Part shown: positions 55,449 to 63,855 of the stretch, one piece after another | Position numbering within the stretch: position 1 is the first letter of the stretch | How the letters are laid out: each line of letters begins with the position of its first letter | NCBI RefSeq assembly: GCF_002752355.1 | Contig: NZ_MRAV01000003.1 | Span: 1 to 64,000, forward strand | DNA from: Leucobacter sp. OLIS6 | GTDB lineage: Bacteria; Actinomycetota; Actinomycetes; Actinomycetales; Microbacteriaceae | DNA length: 64,000 nucleotides | Reading direction: 5' to 3' | Translations under genes and position numbers: made by a program | The notes under the pieces: model-generated | Told to the model about the DNA's origin: nothing | Database searches by the model: none | Seen by the model: only the letters and a program-made list of their open reading frames with translations

Positions 55449-56516
55449 CTACTTCGCTGCTTCGAGCAGCGCGTCCCACATCACCTCGGACGCGATCGCG
55501 CCGAGCGCGGTCGCGTTGACCGACAGTCGTCCGCGCGAGGAGTCCGGCGTAGCGGGGAGCTCGATTTCGTCGGTCGTGACCGCGAAGAGGGTGTCTCCGT
55601 CCATATCGGTGTGGAACGGCTGGATCCCGCGGTGCATGGAGCTGTGCACCTGGCGCGCGAACTGGCCGAGCTCGGTCGCGCTCATCCTCACGTTCGTGAC
55701 GAGCGCACTGATGGTCGTATTGCCGGCCTGGGTGACGGGCGGCACCCGCTCGGCGAACGCCTCCTGGTAGTCGTAGACGGGGTGCCGTCGCTCCCCCGTG
55801 GCGGCATCGTAGTTCCCGCGCACCACGGCGCCCGAGCGGTCGACGATCACTCCGACCGGGTTCGGCACGACCACCGCGAGGATCCGCACATCGCCGAGCT
55901 GCCGGAAGGCCGCACCCTGACCCGTGATCTCGGTGCGCCCCCAGTCCACCTTTCCGGAGGAGGCGCTCATGCCCGCGCCTGCGCGCCCCTGGGCGAACTC
56001 GCCCTCGACGGCGTGCTCGAGCGCCGCACGGCCCAGCGCCTTGTCGGGGTAGACGGCGGTCGAGCGGGCGGAGAAGTCGTAGATGATGGCGGAGGACACG
56101 AGCTGCAGATCCGCGAATCCGGTGCGCTGCTCCGCGCGCTGCAGCAGCAGATCGCCGACGCCCGCCGCGGCCTCCAGCCCGTACACCGATCCGCCGGCGA
56201 GGCAGATGGCGTGGTTGAAGTCGTACCCTCCCGAGAGGCCGACGGCACCGCCGCGCGCATCGACGGCGGTGCGTGCTCCGGCCGGCAGGTGGATCACCGT
56301 GGCGCCCGTGGGCCCTTCCTCATAGTGGGCCGATCCGATGCGGACCCCGGGGAAGTCGAATCGGAGGGTGTCGCGGCCGGTGCTGCGGTGCGGCACGAGG
56401 TCGAAGTCGTCGTTGCCGGGGCCGCCGAAGACCGGCTGGCCGGCGAGCCGCGGGGCGGGATCGGGGACGATGCCGGAGTCGATCGCGCTGAGCGCGTGCG
56501 CAGGTGCGGTGTTCAT
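55449..56516 (-). CDS. nylC: 6-aminohexanoate-oligomer hydrolase NylC-type (P1-family Ntn hydrolase)
   Basis: 355 aa, the size I recall for NylC. Autocleavage is expected between N266 and T267 in AGNTTIS, freeing Thr267 as nucleophile. The other NylC catalytic positions fall at exactly the same numbers: Y146, K189, N219, D306 and D308. The text also has DFNHAICLAGGSVYGLEAAAG-like and ITGQGAAFRQLGDVRIL segments of the P1 family. NylC cuts nylon-6 oligomers internally; its natural substrate is unknown. It overlaps the upstream ATPase stop (ATGA), so it is translationally coupled to a peptide-type importer. Family-level call is very sure; the substrate is not. Confidence 0.9.
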   Translation of the reverse strand: MNTAPAHALSAIDSGIVPDPAPRLAGQPVFGGPGNDDFDLVPHRSTGRDTLRFDFPGVRIGSAHYEEGPTGATVIHLPAGARTAVDARGGAVGLSGGYDFNHAICLAGGSVYGLEAAAGVGDLLLQRAEQRTGFADLQLVSSAIIYDFSARSTAVYPDKALGRAALEHAVEGEFAQGRAGAGMSASSGKVDWGRTEITGQGAAFRQLGDVRILAVVVPNPVGVIVDRSGAVVRGNYDAATGERRHPVYDYQEAFAERVPPVTQAGNTTISALVTNVRMSATELGQFARQVHSSMHRGIQPFHTDMDGDTLFAVTTDEIELPATPDSSRGRLSVNATALGAIASEVMWDALLEAAK

Positions 56517-57292
56517 AGGGTCTCCAGGAGTTTCTGCGAGTAGGGATGGGTCGGAGTGCGGAAGAAGTCGTCCGTCGCGGCGGTCTCGACGAGGTCGCCG
56601 CGGTAGAGCACGGCCACGCGGTCGGCGACGCGGTGGACCGCCCCCAGGTCGTGCGAGATGAAGAGGGCGCCGAAGCGGTGCTCGAGCTGCAGGTCGCGGA
56701 TGAGCGCGAGGATCTGCATCTGCACCGCAACGTCGAGGGCGCTGACGGCCTCGTCGAAGACGATGAACCGCGGCTCGGTGATGAGCGCTCGGGCCACCGA
56801 GACACGCTGCCGCTGCCCGCCCGAGAGCTCGTGCGGATACCGCTCCGCGAGCGCGGGGTTGAGGCCGACCTGTTCGAGCATGCGCTGCACCCGCTGCCGC
56901 TGCTCGGAGCGGGAGAGCCCGGCGCGCACCACCGTGAGGGGTTCGCGCACCGACTCTCCGACGCGGCGGCGCGGGTTCAACGACCAGTGGGGATGCTGGA
57001 GCACGGCCTGCAGGGAGCCGGCCGTGGCCCGACGCGATCGGGGGAAGGGCGCGCCGAGCAGGCGGACCTCGCCCCGATCGGGTCGCCGCAGTCCCAGCGC
57101 GACCGCCGCGGTCGTCGTCTTGCCCGAGCCTGACTCGCCGACGAGCCCGAGGGTCTCGCCCGGGGCGACGGAGAGGCTGACGCCGTTCATCGCGCGCACC
57201 GTCCGGCGTTTGGCTCCGGCGCCGGAGGTGAACGCCACCTCGACGTCACGCAGTTCGAGCACGGGGCTCTCGCCCGTGGTGGGGTCGTTCAT
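56513..57292 (-). CDS. ABC importer ATPase, OppF/DppF type
   Basis: 259 aa. Walker A GESGSGKTT (about 44-52), RRRVGESVREPLTV, signature LSGGQRQRVSVA and FIVFDEAVSALDVA. It pairs with the next ATPase to power the importer. Overlaps both neighbours by 4 bases (ATGA). Confidence 0.93.
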   Translation of the reverse strand: MNDPTTGESPVLELRDVEVAFTSGAGAKRRTVRAMNGVSLSVAPGETLGLVGESGSGKTTTAAVALGLRRPDRGEVRLLGAPFPRSRRATAGSLQAVLQHPHWSLNPRRRVGESVREPLTVVRAGLSRSEQRQRVQRMLEQVGLNPALAERYPHELSGGQRQRVSVARALITEPRFIVFDEAVSALDVAVQMQILALIRDLQLEHRFGALFISHDLGAVHRVADRVAVLYRGDLVETAATDDFFRTPTHPYSQKLLETL

Positions 57293-58209
57293 CGCTGCTC
57301 CTCTGGGGTCGGCCCGGTACGGTCGGGACGGTCGGCGCGGTCGGTGCGGTCCGGCCGGTGCGGTCGGGTCGGCATCGCGGCGACGAGCGTGCGGGTGTAG
57401 TCGTCCTGCGGATCATCGAGCACGTTCGCGGTCGGGCCGTCCTCGACGATCCGACCGCGGTGCATCACGACGACGCGATCGCACCACCGCCGCACGGCGC
57501 CGAGGTCGTGGCTGATCCAGATGAGGCTCGCCCCGGAGCTCTCGACGACTTCGAACAGCAGCGCGAGGATCTCGTCCCGCACCTGCGCGTCGAGCGAGGC
57601 GGTGGGTTCGTCGGCGATCAGGATCCGCGGCTCCCGCGCCATCGCCAGGGCGATCGCGATGCGCTGGGCCATCCCGCCGGACACCTCGTGCGGGAAGAGC
57701 CGCAGGACGCGCGCCGGTTCCAGGATCCGGACCCGTTCGAGAAGCTGCGTCAGCGCGGGAGCATCGACCGGTTTGCCGAGCGGCTGCAGCGCCAGCTGGA
57801 GCTGGCGCCCGATCCGCATCGTCGGGTCGAGCGACGCGATCGGATCCTGCGGGATGAACCCCAGCGCCTCGCGGCGGAGAGCCCGCAGCCGGTCGGCGGC
57901 GAGGCCGTCGAGCCGCTGCCCCAGCACCTCCACCGTCCCCGCCGTGACCGTGCAGGCCCGCGGCAGGAGCCGCCCGATCGCCTGCGAGACCGTCGACTTG
58001 CCCGAGCCGGACTCGCCGATGATCGCGAGGCGCTCCCCGGCCGAGACCGTGAGGTCGATGTCCGCGAGCGCCGGAGCGACCCCGAGCCGCGTCCGGTATT
58101 CGGCGCAGAGTCCGCGGATCGAGACGGTCGGCGCTCCCGCAGCCGCACCGGAGACGACCGCGGCATCCGGCGCCGTCAGCCGGAGGACGTCTGCTGCGTT
58201 CGAGTTCAT
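57289..58209 (-). CDS. ABC importer ATPase, OppD/DppD type
   Basis: 306 aa. Walker A GESGSGKST, signature VSGGMAQRIAIA and ILIADEPTASLD. The C-terminus, where OppD usually carries its [4Fe-4S]/Cys motif, ends instead in a repeat-like Pro/Asp/Arg tail (HRPDRTDRADRPDRTGP) coded by a degenerate GGTCGG-rich repeat at about 57310-57365. ATG 58209 overlaps the permease stop. Confidence 0.92.
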   Translation of the reverse strand: MNSNAADVLRLTAPDAAVVSGAAAGAPTVSIRGLCAEYRTRLGVAPALADIDLTVSAGERLAIIGESGSGKSTVSQAIGRLLPRACTVTAGTVEVLGQRLDGLAADRLRALRREALGFIPQDPIASLDPTMRIGRQLQLALQPLGKPVDAPALTQLLERVRILEPARVLRLFPHEVSGGMAQRIAIALAMAREPRILIADEPTASLDAQVRDEILALLFEVVESSGASLIWISHDLGAVRRWCDRVVVMHRGRIVEDGPTANVLDDPQDDYTRTLVAAMPTRPHRPDRTDRADRPDRTGPTPEEQR

Positions 58210-59078
58210 ACGAGGCTCCTCGTCTCGCGGGGATCGAGGCGATCGCGCATCGCGTCCCCGATCAGGTTGATGGAGAGGATCGCGACGACCAGGACGATCG
58301 CCGGCGCGAAGAGCAGCCAGGGCGCCTGGACCATGTAGCTGCCGCCCTCCTGGATCAGCAGGCCGAGCGACGAGCCCGGCAGCTGCACGCCGTAGCCGAG
58401 GAAGCTCAGCCCGCCCTCGACGAGGATGCCGACCGACAGGGCGTAGGTGCCCTGCACCGCGATGGTGCCGCTCACGTTCGGCAGCAGGTGCCGGAACAGG
58501 ATCACCGGAGCGGAGACGCCGCTGATCCGGGCGGTCGTGACGAAGTCGCGCTGGGCGACGGCCATCGCCGCCGAGCTGACCATGCGGGTCATCAGCGGCA
58601 CGGTGACGAGCACGATGCTCGAGAGCGCCGCCGCCTGCCCGGGCCCGATGACCGCGGCGATGAGGATCGCGAGCACGATCGAGGGGAAGGAGTAGAGCAC
58701 GTCGACGACGCGCATGATGCCCTCGCGCGCCCAGCCGCCGGCGTACCCCGCGACCAGGCCGAGCACGACGCTGATCACGGCCGTGCACAGCACCGCGACG
58801 GTCGACAGCACGAGCGTGGTGCCGATCCCTTCGAGCAGGCGGGGCAGCAGCGAGCGCCCGAGCGCGTCGGTCCCGAGCGGGAAGAGCGTCGTCGGCGCGC
58901 TGAGCCGGGGGCCGACGATGCGCTGCGGGTCGCCGGCGAAGGGGACGACCGCGGCGACGACCGCGACCGCGACGATCAGACCGAGCACACTCGCCGACGC
59001 GATGAGGAGCGGATCCCGCGGCGGCCGGACCCGGTCCGGGTGCTTGCGCCGGACGAGCGGGAGCGAGTAGGTGGTCAT
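58206..59078 (-). CDS. ABC importer permease, OppC/DppC type
   Basis: 290 aa, about six helices. FPLGTDALGRSLLPRLLEG and the coupling loop ARISGVSAPVILFRHLLPNV are typical of DppC. It overlaps both the upstream permease gene and the ATPase gene by 4 bases. Confidence 0.93.
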   Translation of the reverse strand: MTTYSLPLVRRKHPDRVRPPRDPLLIASASVLGLIVAVAVVAAVVPFAGDPQRIVGPRLSAPTTLFPLGTDALGRSLLPRLLEGIGTTLVLSTVAVLCTAVISVVLGLVAGYAGGWAREGIMRVVDVLYSFPSIVLAILIAAVIGPGQAAALSSIVLVTVPLMTRMVSSAAMAVAQRDFVTTARISGVSAPVILFRHLLPNVSGTIAVQGTYALSVGILVEGGLSFLGYGVQLPGSSLGLLIQEGGSYMVQAPWLLFAPAIVLVVAILSINLIGDAMRDRLDPRETRSLV

Positions 59079-60046
59079 GATCGTGCCTTCCCGGTGACGG
59101 CGACCCGCGGGTCGAGGGCGCTCGTGACGAGGTCGAGCACGAGGCTGACGGTCACGAACACGGTTGCTGCGAACAGCACGGTGGCCTGCACGACGGCGAA
59201 GTCCCGCCGACCGAGGCCCGTCACCATGAACGATCCGAGGCCCGGGATGTTGAACAGGGTCTCGACGATCACGGCCCCGCCGAGCAGGTACGCCGTGATG
59301 GTGCCGAGCAGGGTGAGGATCGGGATCCCGGCGTTGCGCAGCACGTGGTGCCTGACGATCCGCCAGGGGGTCTCGCCGCGCGCCACCGCGGCGGCGATGT
59401 GCGGTTCCACGAGCACCGACATGGTCGCGTCCCGGGTGGTCCTGGCCGCGGCCGCGACGCAGAACACCGAGAGCACGAGCGCCGGGAGCAGGAGGGCCTG
59501 CGCCGTGGCACCGAACCCCGATCCGACCTGCGCGAAGCCGCCGACCTGCAGACCGAGCGCGAGCCGGGAGAAGACGAAGATGACGATGCTGCCGAGCACG
59601 AACTCGGGCACGCTGATGCCGAGACCCGAGATCAGTCGCCCGAGCAGCCCTCCGCGCTTCGCTCCCGAGCGGACGCCCGTCCAGACGCCGAGCGGGACGC
59701 CGACGATCACGGTGACCGCCATCGCCATCGCGGCGAGCAGCGCGGTGACCGGGATCCGCTTCGCCAGCTCGTCCGCGACGGGGCTCTGCGTGACGAGGGA
59801 GACCCCGAGGTCGCCGCGGAGCACCTGACCGATCCACGCGAAGTACTGCACGAAGACGGGCTGGTCCAGGCCGTAGGTCCGAGCGAGCTCGGCTTTCGCC
59901 TCGGGGGTCGCGAAGGATCCCAGAATCATGTCCTCGAAGCTCCCCGGCATGAGCCGGACGGCCGCGAAGATGAGGATGGAGACGCCGAGGAGCGTGACGA
60001 GCGCGGTGAGCACCCGTCCGCCCGACCATCGGAGCATGCGGATCAT
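59075..60046 (-). CDS. ABC importer permease, OppB/DppB type
   Basis: 323 aa, about six helices. It has the N-terminal membrane helix, the RLMPGSFEDMILG loop, RTYGLDQPVFVQYFAWIGQVLRG-type text, and the coupling loop ARGETPWRIVRHHVLRNA. Starts 4 bases after the receptor gene stop. Confidence 0.93.
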   Translation of the reverse strand: MIRMLRWSGGRVLTALVTLLGVSILIFAAVRLMPGSFEDMILGSFATPEAKAELARTYGLDQPVFVQYFAWIGQVLRGDLGVSLVTQSPVADELAKRIPVTALLAAMAMAVTVIVGVPLGVWTGVRSGAKRGGLLGRLISGLGISVPEFVLGSIVIFVFSRLALGLQVGGFAQVGSGFGATAQALLLPALVLSVFCVAAAARTTRDATMSVLVEPHIAAAVARGETPWRIVRHHVLRNAGIPILTLLGTITAYLLGGAVIVETLFNIPGLGSFMVTGLGRRDFAVVQATVLFAATVFVTVSLVLDLVTSALDPRVAVTGKARS

Positions 60047-60050
60047 CGCG

Positions 60051-61691
60051 TCACTTCCCGACGACCCGGTAGTCGGTGAGGTTCCGCAGGATGTCGCCGT
60101 AGCCCTCGTTGCTCGCGATCGTCGGGCTCACCGATTTCGTGCTGTAGCCGATGATCGACGGGCGGTGCACGAGCGGGACGATCTCCGAGTACCGGTCGGC
60201 GCTGGCGCAGAGCTCGGTCAGGACCTTCGCGCGCTCCTTCGGGTCGAGCGTCGAGGCCCCCTGGTCGATGAGCCGGTTCAGGTCCTCGTGCACGCCGACG
60301 AAGCCCGTGTTGAAGAGCGCCTGCTCGGGGTTCCACCACTTGGTCACCATCGACGGGTCGCCGTATCCCGCGTACCAGCCGAGCGCCAGATCGAAGTCGC
60401 CCGGCTTCGCGGTCTCGATCTTCGCGCGGTATGTCGCCGCGTCGTACTGCTCGATCGTCACGGCGACGCCGACCTCGGCGAGCTGCTGCTGGATCAGCTG
60501 GGCCATCTGCGCGAGCACGGGCTCGGAGGTGTAGACCAGCAGGCTCAGCTTGCGGCCGCCGAGCTTCGCTCCGTCGATCGCGCGCTTCGCCTCCTCGACG
60601 GTCGCGCGCTCGGACGGCAGGTCGCCGACCGCGCACGCACCGGGCAGGTTCGACGGGGTGATCCCGGTCGGCGACGCGGTGCCCGCGAAGACGATGTCCG
60701 AGATCGCCTTGCGGTCGACGGCGGTGTTGATGGCGAAGCGCACGTCCTGGTCCTGCAACGGGGAGCCCGGGCGCTGGGAGTTCTCGTAGAGATAGTAGAA
60801 ATCGCTCTGCGTCTGGTTGACGACCTTGACGCCGGCGGTGCCGGCCAGCTGCGTGAGCGCGTCGATGTTCACGAAGTTCGCCATGCCTGCGCTGCCCTCC
60901 CGCAGTCCGGCCTGGCGCGTGGACTCCTGCGCGACGATCTGCAGCTCGAGGTCGCGGACGGGGATCTCGCCGCCGCGCCAAGCGGGGTTGGCCGCGAACT
61001 TCCAGGACTGATCCTGCCGGTGCGAGACCACGGTGTAGGGGCCGGTTCCGAGCATCGCGGTCTTGGGGTCGAGCGTCCCCTGCTCGATCTCCTGCATCGG
61101 CAGGATCGCGGCGGGAGTGTTGGCGAGCGCGGCGAGGAACGGCGCGTAGGGTGCGCTGAGCTTCACGGTCACCTCGTTCGCGCCGGTCGCCGTGATCGAC
61201 GACACAGGCCCCAGCTGACCGGTCCAGATACTCTTCCCGCCGGCGAGGCGCTTGAGGCTGCCGACCACGTCGGCGGTGCTGAGCGCCCGACCGTTCGAGA
61301 ATTTGGCGGAGGTGTCGATCGTGAAGACGTAGGTGGTGTCGTCCGGCCGCTTCCACGAGGTGGCGAGGCCGGGGGCGATCGCGAACTTCTCATCCGTGGT
61401 GACGAGCGTCTCGTAGACGAGCCCCATGATCATCCAGGACCGTGCGGTCTGGGCCGTCTGCGGGTCGAGCCCGTCGGCCTCGCTCGTGTCGTAGTCGAGC
61501 TGCACGGTGAGCGCGCCCGAGCCCGTGAGCGCGTCGTCGGCGACGGCCAGGAAGCCCGGGGCGGCCTCGTGCTGCTCGGTACCGCCCGCGGGAGCGCTCG
61601 GGGATGAGCAGGAGGACAGCGCGAGCGCGAGTCCGGCCGCGAACGCGGCGGCGGCGATGGCCCGTGAACGGACCCGATGTGTGTTCAGCAC
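60051..61691 (-). CDS. ABC importer substrate-binding lipoprotein (SBP family 5)
   Basis: 546 aa receptor. Lipobox LSSC with Cys at about 28. Mature part: GLDPQTAQTARSWMIMGLVYETLV, the SAKFSNGRALSTADVVGSL site motif and FAINTAVDRKAI, typical of peptide-type receptors. Starts with GTG at 61691; AAGGAG lies 8 bases upstream. First gene of the nylC operon and directly behind a LacI-type operator. If the operon degrades amide oligomers, this protein would capture them outside the cell. Confidence 0.92.
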   Translation of the reverse strand: MLNTHRVRSRAIAAAAFAAGLALALSSCSSPSAPAGGTEQHEAAPGFLAVADDALTGSGALTVQLDYDTSEADGLDPQTAQTARSWMIMGLVYETLVTTDEKFAIAPGLATSWKRPDDTTYVFTIDTSAKFSNGRALSTADVVGSLKRLAGGKSIWTGQLGPVSSITATGANEVTVKLSAPYAPFLAALANTPAAILPMQEIEQGTLDPKTAMLGTGPYTVVSHRQDQSWKFAANPAWRGGEIPVRDLELQIVAQESTRQAGLREGSAGMANFVNIDALTQLAGTAGVKVVNQTQSDFYYLYENSQRPGSPLQDQDVRFAINTAVDRKAISDIVFAGTASPTGITPSNLPGACAVGDLPSERATVEEAKRAIDGAKLGGRKLSLLVYTSEPVLAQMAQLIQQQLAEVGVAVTIEQYDAATYRAKIETAKPGDFDLALGWYAGYGDPSMVTKWWNPEQALFNTGFVGVHEDLNRLIDQGASTLDPKERAKVLTELCASADRYSEIVPLVHRPSIIGYSTKSVSPTIASNEGYGDILRNLTDYRVVGK

Positions 61692-61787
61692 CGGAGTGAC
61701 TCCTTCGACAGTCGGTGGTGCGGTCGGTGGTGCGGCAGTGCCCCGTGCGACCGGCGGAGGCTCCCCCTTCGGAGCTCCACGCGAGAC

Positions 61788-61816
61788 AAGCTACATACAC
61801 AAAACGTTTTATACAA
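61788..61816 (-). promoter_or_regulatory. nylC-operon promoter with LacI-type operator in the spacer
   Basis: On the minus strand: -35 TTGTAT (61811-61816), 17-base spacer, -10 TAGCTT (61788-61793). The spacer contains the perfect palindrome AAAACGTTTT (61801-61810), the CG-centred form typical of LacI-family operators. The LacI-family gene starts 105 bases away in the opposite direction. Confidence 0.8.
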
Positions 61817-61914
61817 GCGTTCCCCGAGACGGTTCACCCAGCCGCCGCCCGCCCCGACCGGCGCGACCCCGGGCGCTCCGGGCGCTATTCTCGGAGCAGA
61901 CCCCAGGGAGACCG

Positions 61915-62946
61915 ATGTCCGACTATCGCAGCGTCACGATCAAGGACGTCGCCGCGCGCGCGGGCGTCTCCATCACCGCCGTCTCGCACGCTCTGAACGA
62001 GAAGGGCACGCTCTCGGACGAGACCCGTCAGCGGATCCGCGAGATCGCGACGGCCATGGGGTACCAGGCCGACGCCCTCGCCCGGGGCCTCCGACGGTCG
62101 CGCATCGGCGTCATCGGGATCGTGCTCCGCCCGCTCGACGCGCTCGAAGATTACAGCCCGCCCGGGATCGACTACTTCCTGCGATTCGCCGGCGCCGCGG
62201 CGGTCAGCGCCCTGGGCAAGGGCCTGAGCCTGATGCACGTCGCCGACCTCGTCAGGGGCCCCGTGACTCCTCTGGCGTTCTCCCTCGACGGGTACATCGT
62301 CACCGATCCCGTTCGAGACGACCCGGTCGTCGCGTTGCTCGAACGGAGATCGATCCCCTACGTCACCCTCGGGCGGGATCTCAGCAAGCCCGAAGCGACG
62401 AACTGGGTGGCTTCCGCGGACGCCGATGCGGCCCGCCAGGGCCTGCGGCACCTCGAGGAGCAGGGAGCCCGATCGATCGCGTTCGTCGGCGGCACGGACG
62501 ACAACTCCTGGAACGCCGACGGCGAGACCGCCTACCGGGAGTGGTGCGAGCAGCACGGGGTGCGGCAGCGCATGTTCCGGCTGCCCGAGGGTCTCGGCGA
62601 GCAGGGCGGGCACGACCTCGTCCCGAACCTGCTCAACGGCGGGGTACCCGATGCGATCTACTCGCTCACCGGGCGGCACGCCGCCGGGATCCAGGCCGGC
62701 ATGCGCGAGCGGGGGCTTCTCGCCCCCGACGACTACCTGCTCGCCTGCGGCACCGACGCCGATCAGACGCGCACCGCCGATCCGCCGATCACCGCGATCG
62801 ACCTGCGCCCCGAGATCCTCGCACGGGAGACCGTCGATCTGCTCGCCGGCATCACCCGGGGCGAGGATCCCGCCGGACGCCGCATGGTGCAGTCCCGCCT
62901 CATCGTCCGACGGTCGTCCGACCGGGGCATCGCGCCCGGCGCCTAG
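61915..62946 (+). CDS. LacI-family repressor
   Basis: 343 aa. The N-terminal HTH (about 7-28, TIKDVAARAGVSITAVSHAL) and hinge helix (ADALARGLRRSRIG) are standard, followed by a periplasmic-binding-like effector domain (VGGTDDNSWNADGETAYREW and AIDLRPEILARETVDLL). ATG 61915 is chosen because AGGGAG lies 4 bases upstream and the HTH begins 7 residues in. Divergent from the nylC operon and convergent with the PaiB-like gene, both with AAAACGTTTT operators. Its effector is presumably a product of the imported substrate. The stop shares CTAG with the convergent gene. Confidence 0.93.
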   Translation: MSDYRSVTIKDVAARAGVSITAVSHALNEKGTLSDETRQRIREIATAMGYQADALARGLRRSRIGVIGIVLRPLDALEDYSPPGIDYFLRFAGAAAVSALGKGLSLMHVADLVRGPVTPLAFSLDGYIVTDPVRDDPVVALLERRSIPYVTLGRDLSKPEATNWVASADADAARQGLRHLEEQGARSIAFVGGTDDNSWNADGETAYREWCEQHGVRQRMFRLPEGLGEQGGHDLVPNLLNGGVPDAIYSLTGRHAAGIQAGMRERGLLAPDDYLLACGTDADQTRTADPPITAIDLRPEILARETVDLLAGITRGEDPAGRRMVQSRLIVRRSSDRGIAPGA

Positions 62947-63620
62947 TCCCCCTCGGAGTCGCCGGAGGCGGGGGCCTTGCGCGGTCGGGTCACTCCGACC
63001 TGCGCCATCAGCTCGGCCACGTCCGGGTGGCGATGATCCCCACCGAGCAGGTCCTCGCGCACGCGCTCGTGGACGTCCTTCGGCATGTCCTGACTGAGCT
63101 TGAACATGGCGGATTCCGTGTCGATGTCGATCGTGAACGAGACGACGCCGTGGAGGATCTTGCGGAACACCGCCTTCGACGGGTCCGGATTCCAGCGCTT
63201 CGTGCGGAGCCCCTCGAGCTGCTCGACCGTGCGCTCCACGACGGCCAGGTTCTCCTCCTCGGACTCGATCACCGAGATCCGGCCGGTCAGGTGCACGGTG
63301 GCGTAGTCGAGGGTCGGCACGGCCGGCGAGAAGTGGTAGGTGCTCGGGGAGACGTAGGCGTGCGAGGACGCGAAGACGAGCAGCGCGTCCGGTCGCTCCG
63401 CGAAGCGCCTCCAATGCTCGTTCGCCCGCCCGAGATGCCCCCAGAGACGGGTGCCGACGAGCGTCTCGCCGGGTTCCGCACCGGGCGGGAACACGATCGG
63501 GACGTGCGTGGCGAGGGGCGCGCCGTCGCTCGATGTCGCGACGACCGCGAACGGGTGATTCCTGACGAAATCGACGATGGCGCGACCCGATGGCGCGACG
63601 TAGCTCGAATAGGTGTGCAT
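62943..63620 (-). CDS. PaiB-like FMN-binding split-barrel protein
   Basis: 225 aa of the PaiB/transcriptional-regulator flavin family: FVRNHPFAVVATSSDGAPLATHVPIV at the start, GHLGRANEHWR, the FASSHAYVSPSTYHF segment and VPTLDYATVHLTGRI. The last about 75 residues (HGVVSFTIDIDTESAMFKLSQDMPKDV) match the PaiB C-terminus. PaiB proteins are linked to polyamine and sporulation control in Bacillus. Its promoter has the same LacI-type operator as the nylC operon, so it belongs to that regulon. Confidence 0.85.
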   Translation of the reverse strand: MHTYSSYVAPSGRAIVDFVRNHPFAVVATSSDGAPLATHVPIVFPPGAEPGETLVGTRLWGHLGRANEHWRRFAERPDALLVFASSHAYVSPSTYHFSPAVPTLDYATVHLTGRISVIESEEENLAVVERTVEQLEGLRTKRWNPDPSKAVFRKILHGVVSFTIDIDTESAMFKLSQDMPKDVHERVREDLLGGDHRHPDVAELMAQVGVTRPRKAPASGDSEGD

Positions 63621-63700
63621 GTGTTCCTGCCTTCTCGTGGGGTGGAACGAGCGGTCGCTGCTCGCCCTCGAGCGGATCGGTGCACCGATTCGCGAGCGTC

Positions 63701-63729
63701 ACGCTAACAAAGTAAAACGTTTTATGCCA
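63701..63729 (-). promoter_or_regulatory. promoter of the PaiB-like gene with LacI-type operator
   Basis: On the minus strand: -35 TGGCAT (63724-63729), 17-base spacer, -10 TAGCGT (63701-63706). AAAACGTTTT (63714-63723) fills the spacer next to the -35 exactly as in the nylC promoter. Confidence 0.75.
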
Positions 63730-63760
63730 GGGGATCTCGCGATATTTGCCGAGCCTGCAC

Positions 63761-63819
63761 CGAGTGGCGCCAAACCGCTCCTTCGCGCCCTGCGAAACAG
63801 CGGTTTGGCGCCACTCGAC
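63761..63819. repeat. palindromic repeat, exact copy of 54014-54072
   Basis: 19-bp arms CGAGTGGCGCCAAACCGCT and its complement around an inner hairpin. All 59 bases equal the other copy. It lies between the PaiB-like promoter and the 3' end of the partial gene at the window edge. Confidence 0.9.
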
Positions 63820-63855
63820 GGAAGATCCGGCGGCGGGCGGCGGGGGGGGGCGGGC

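Noticed and set aside
63841-63850. Run of nine G as a phase-variable coding tract
   Set aside because: It lies outside the coding frame, just past the stop of the partial gene, so length change would not alter a protein visible here.
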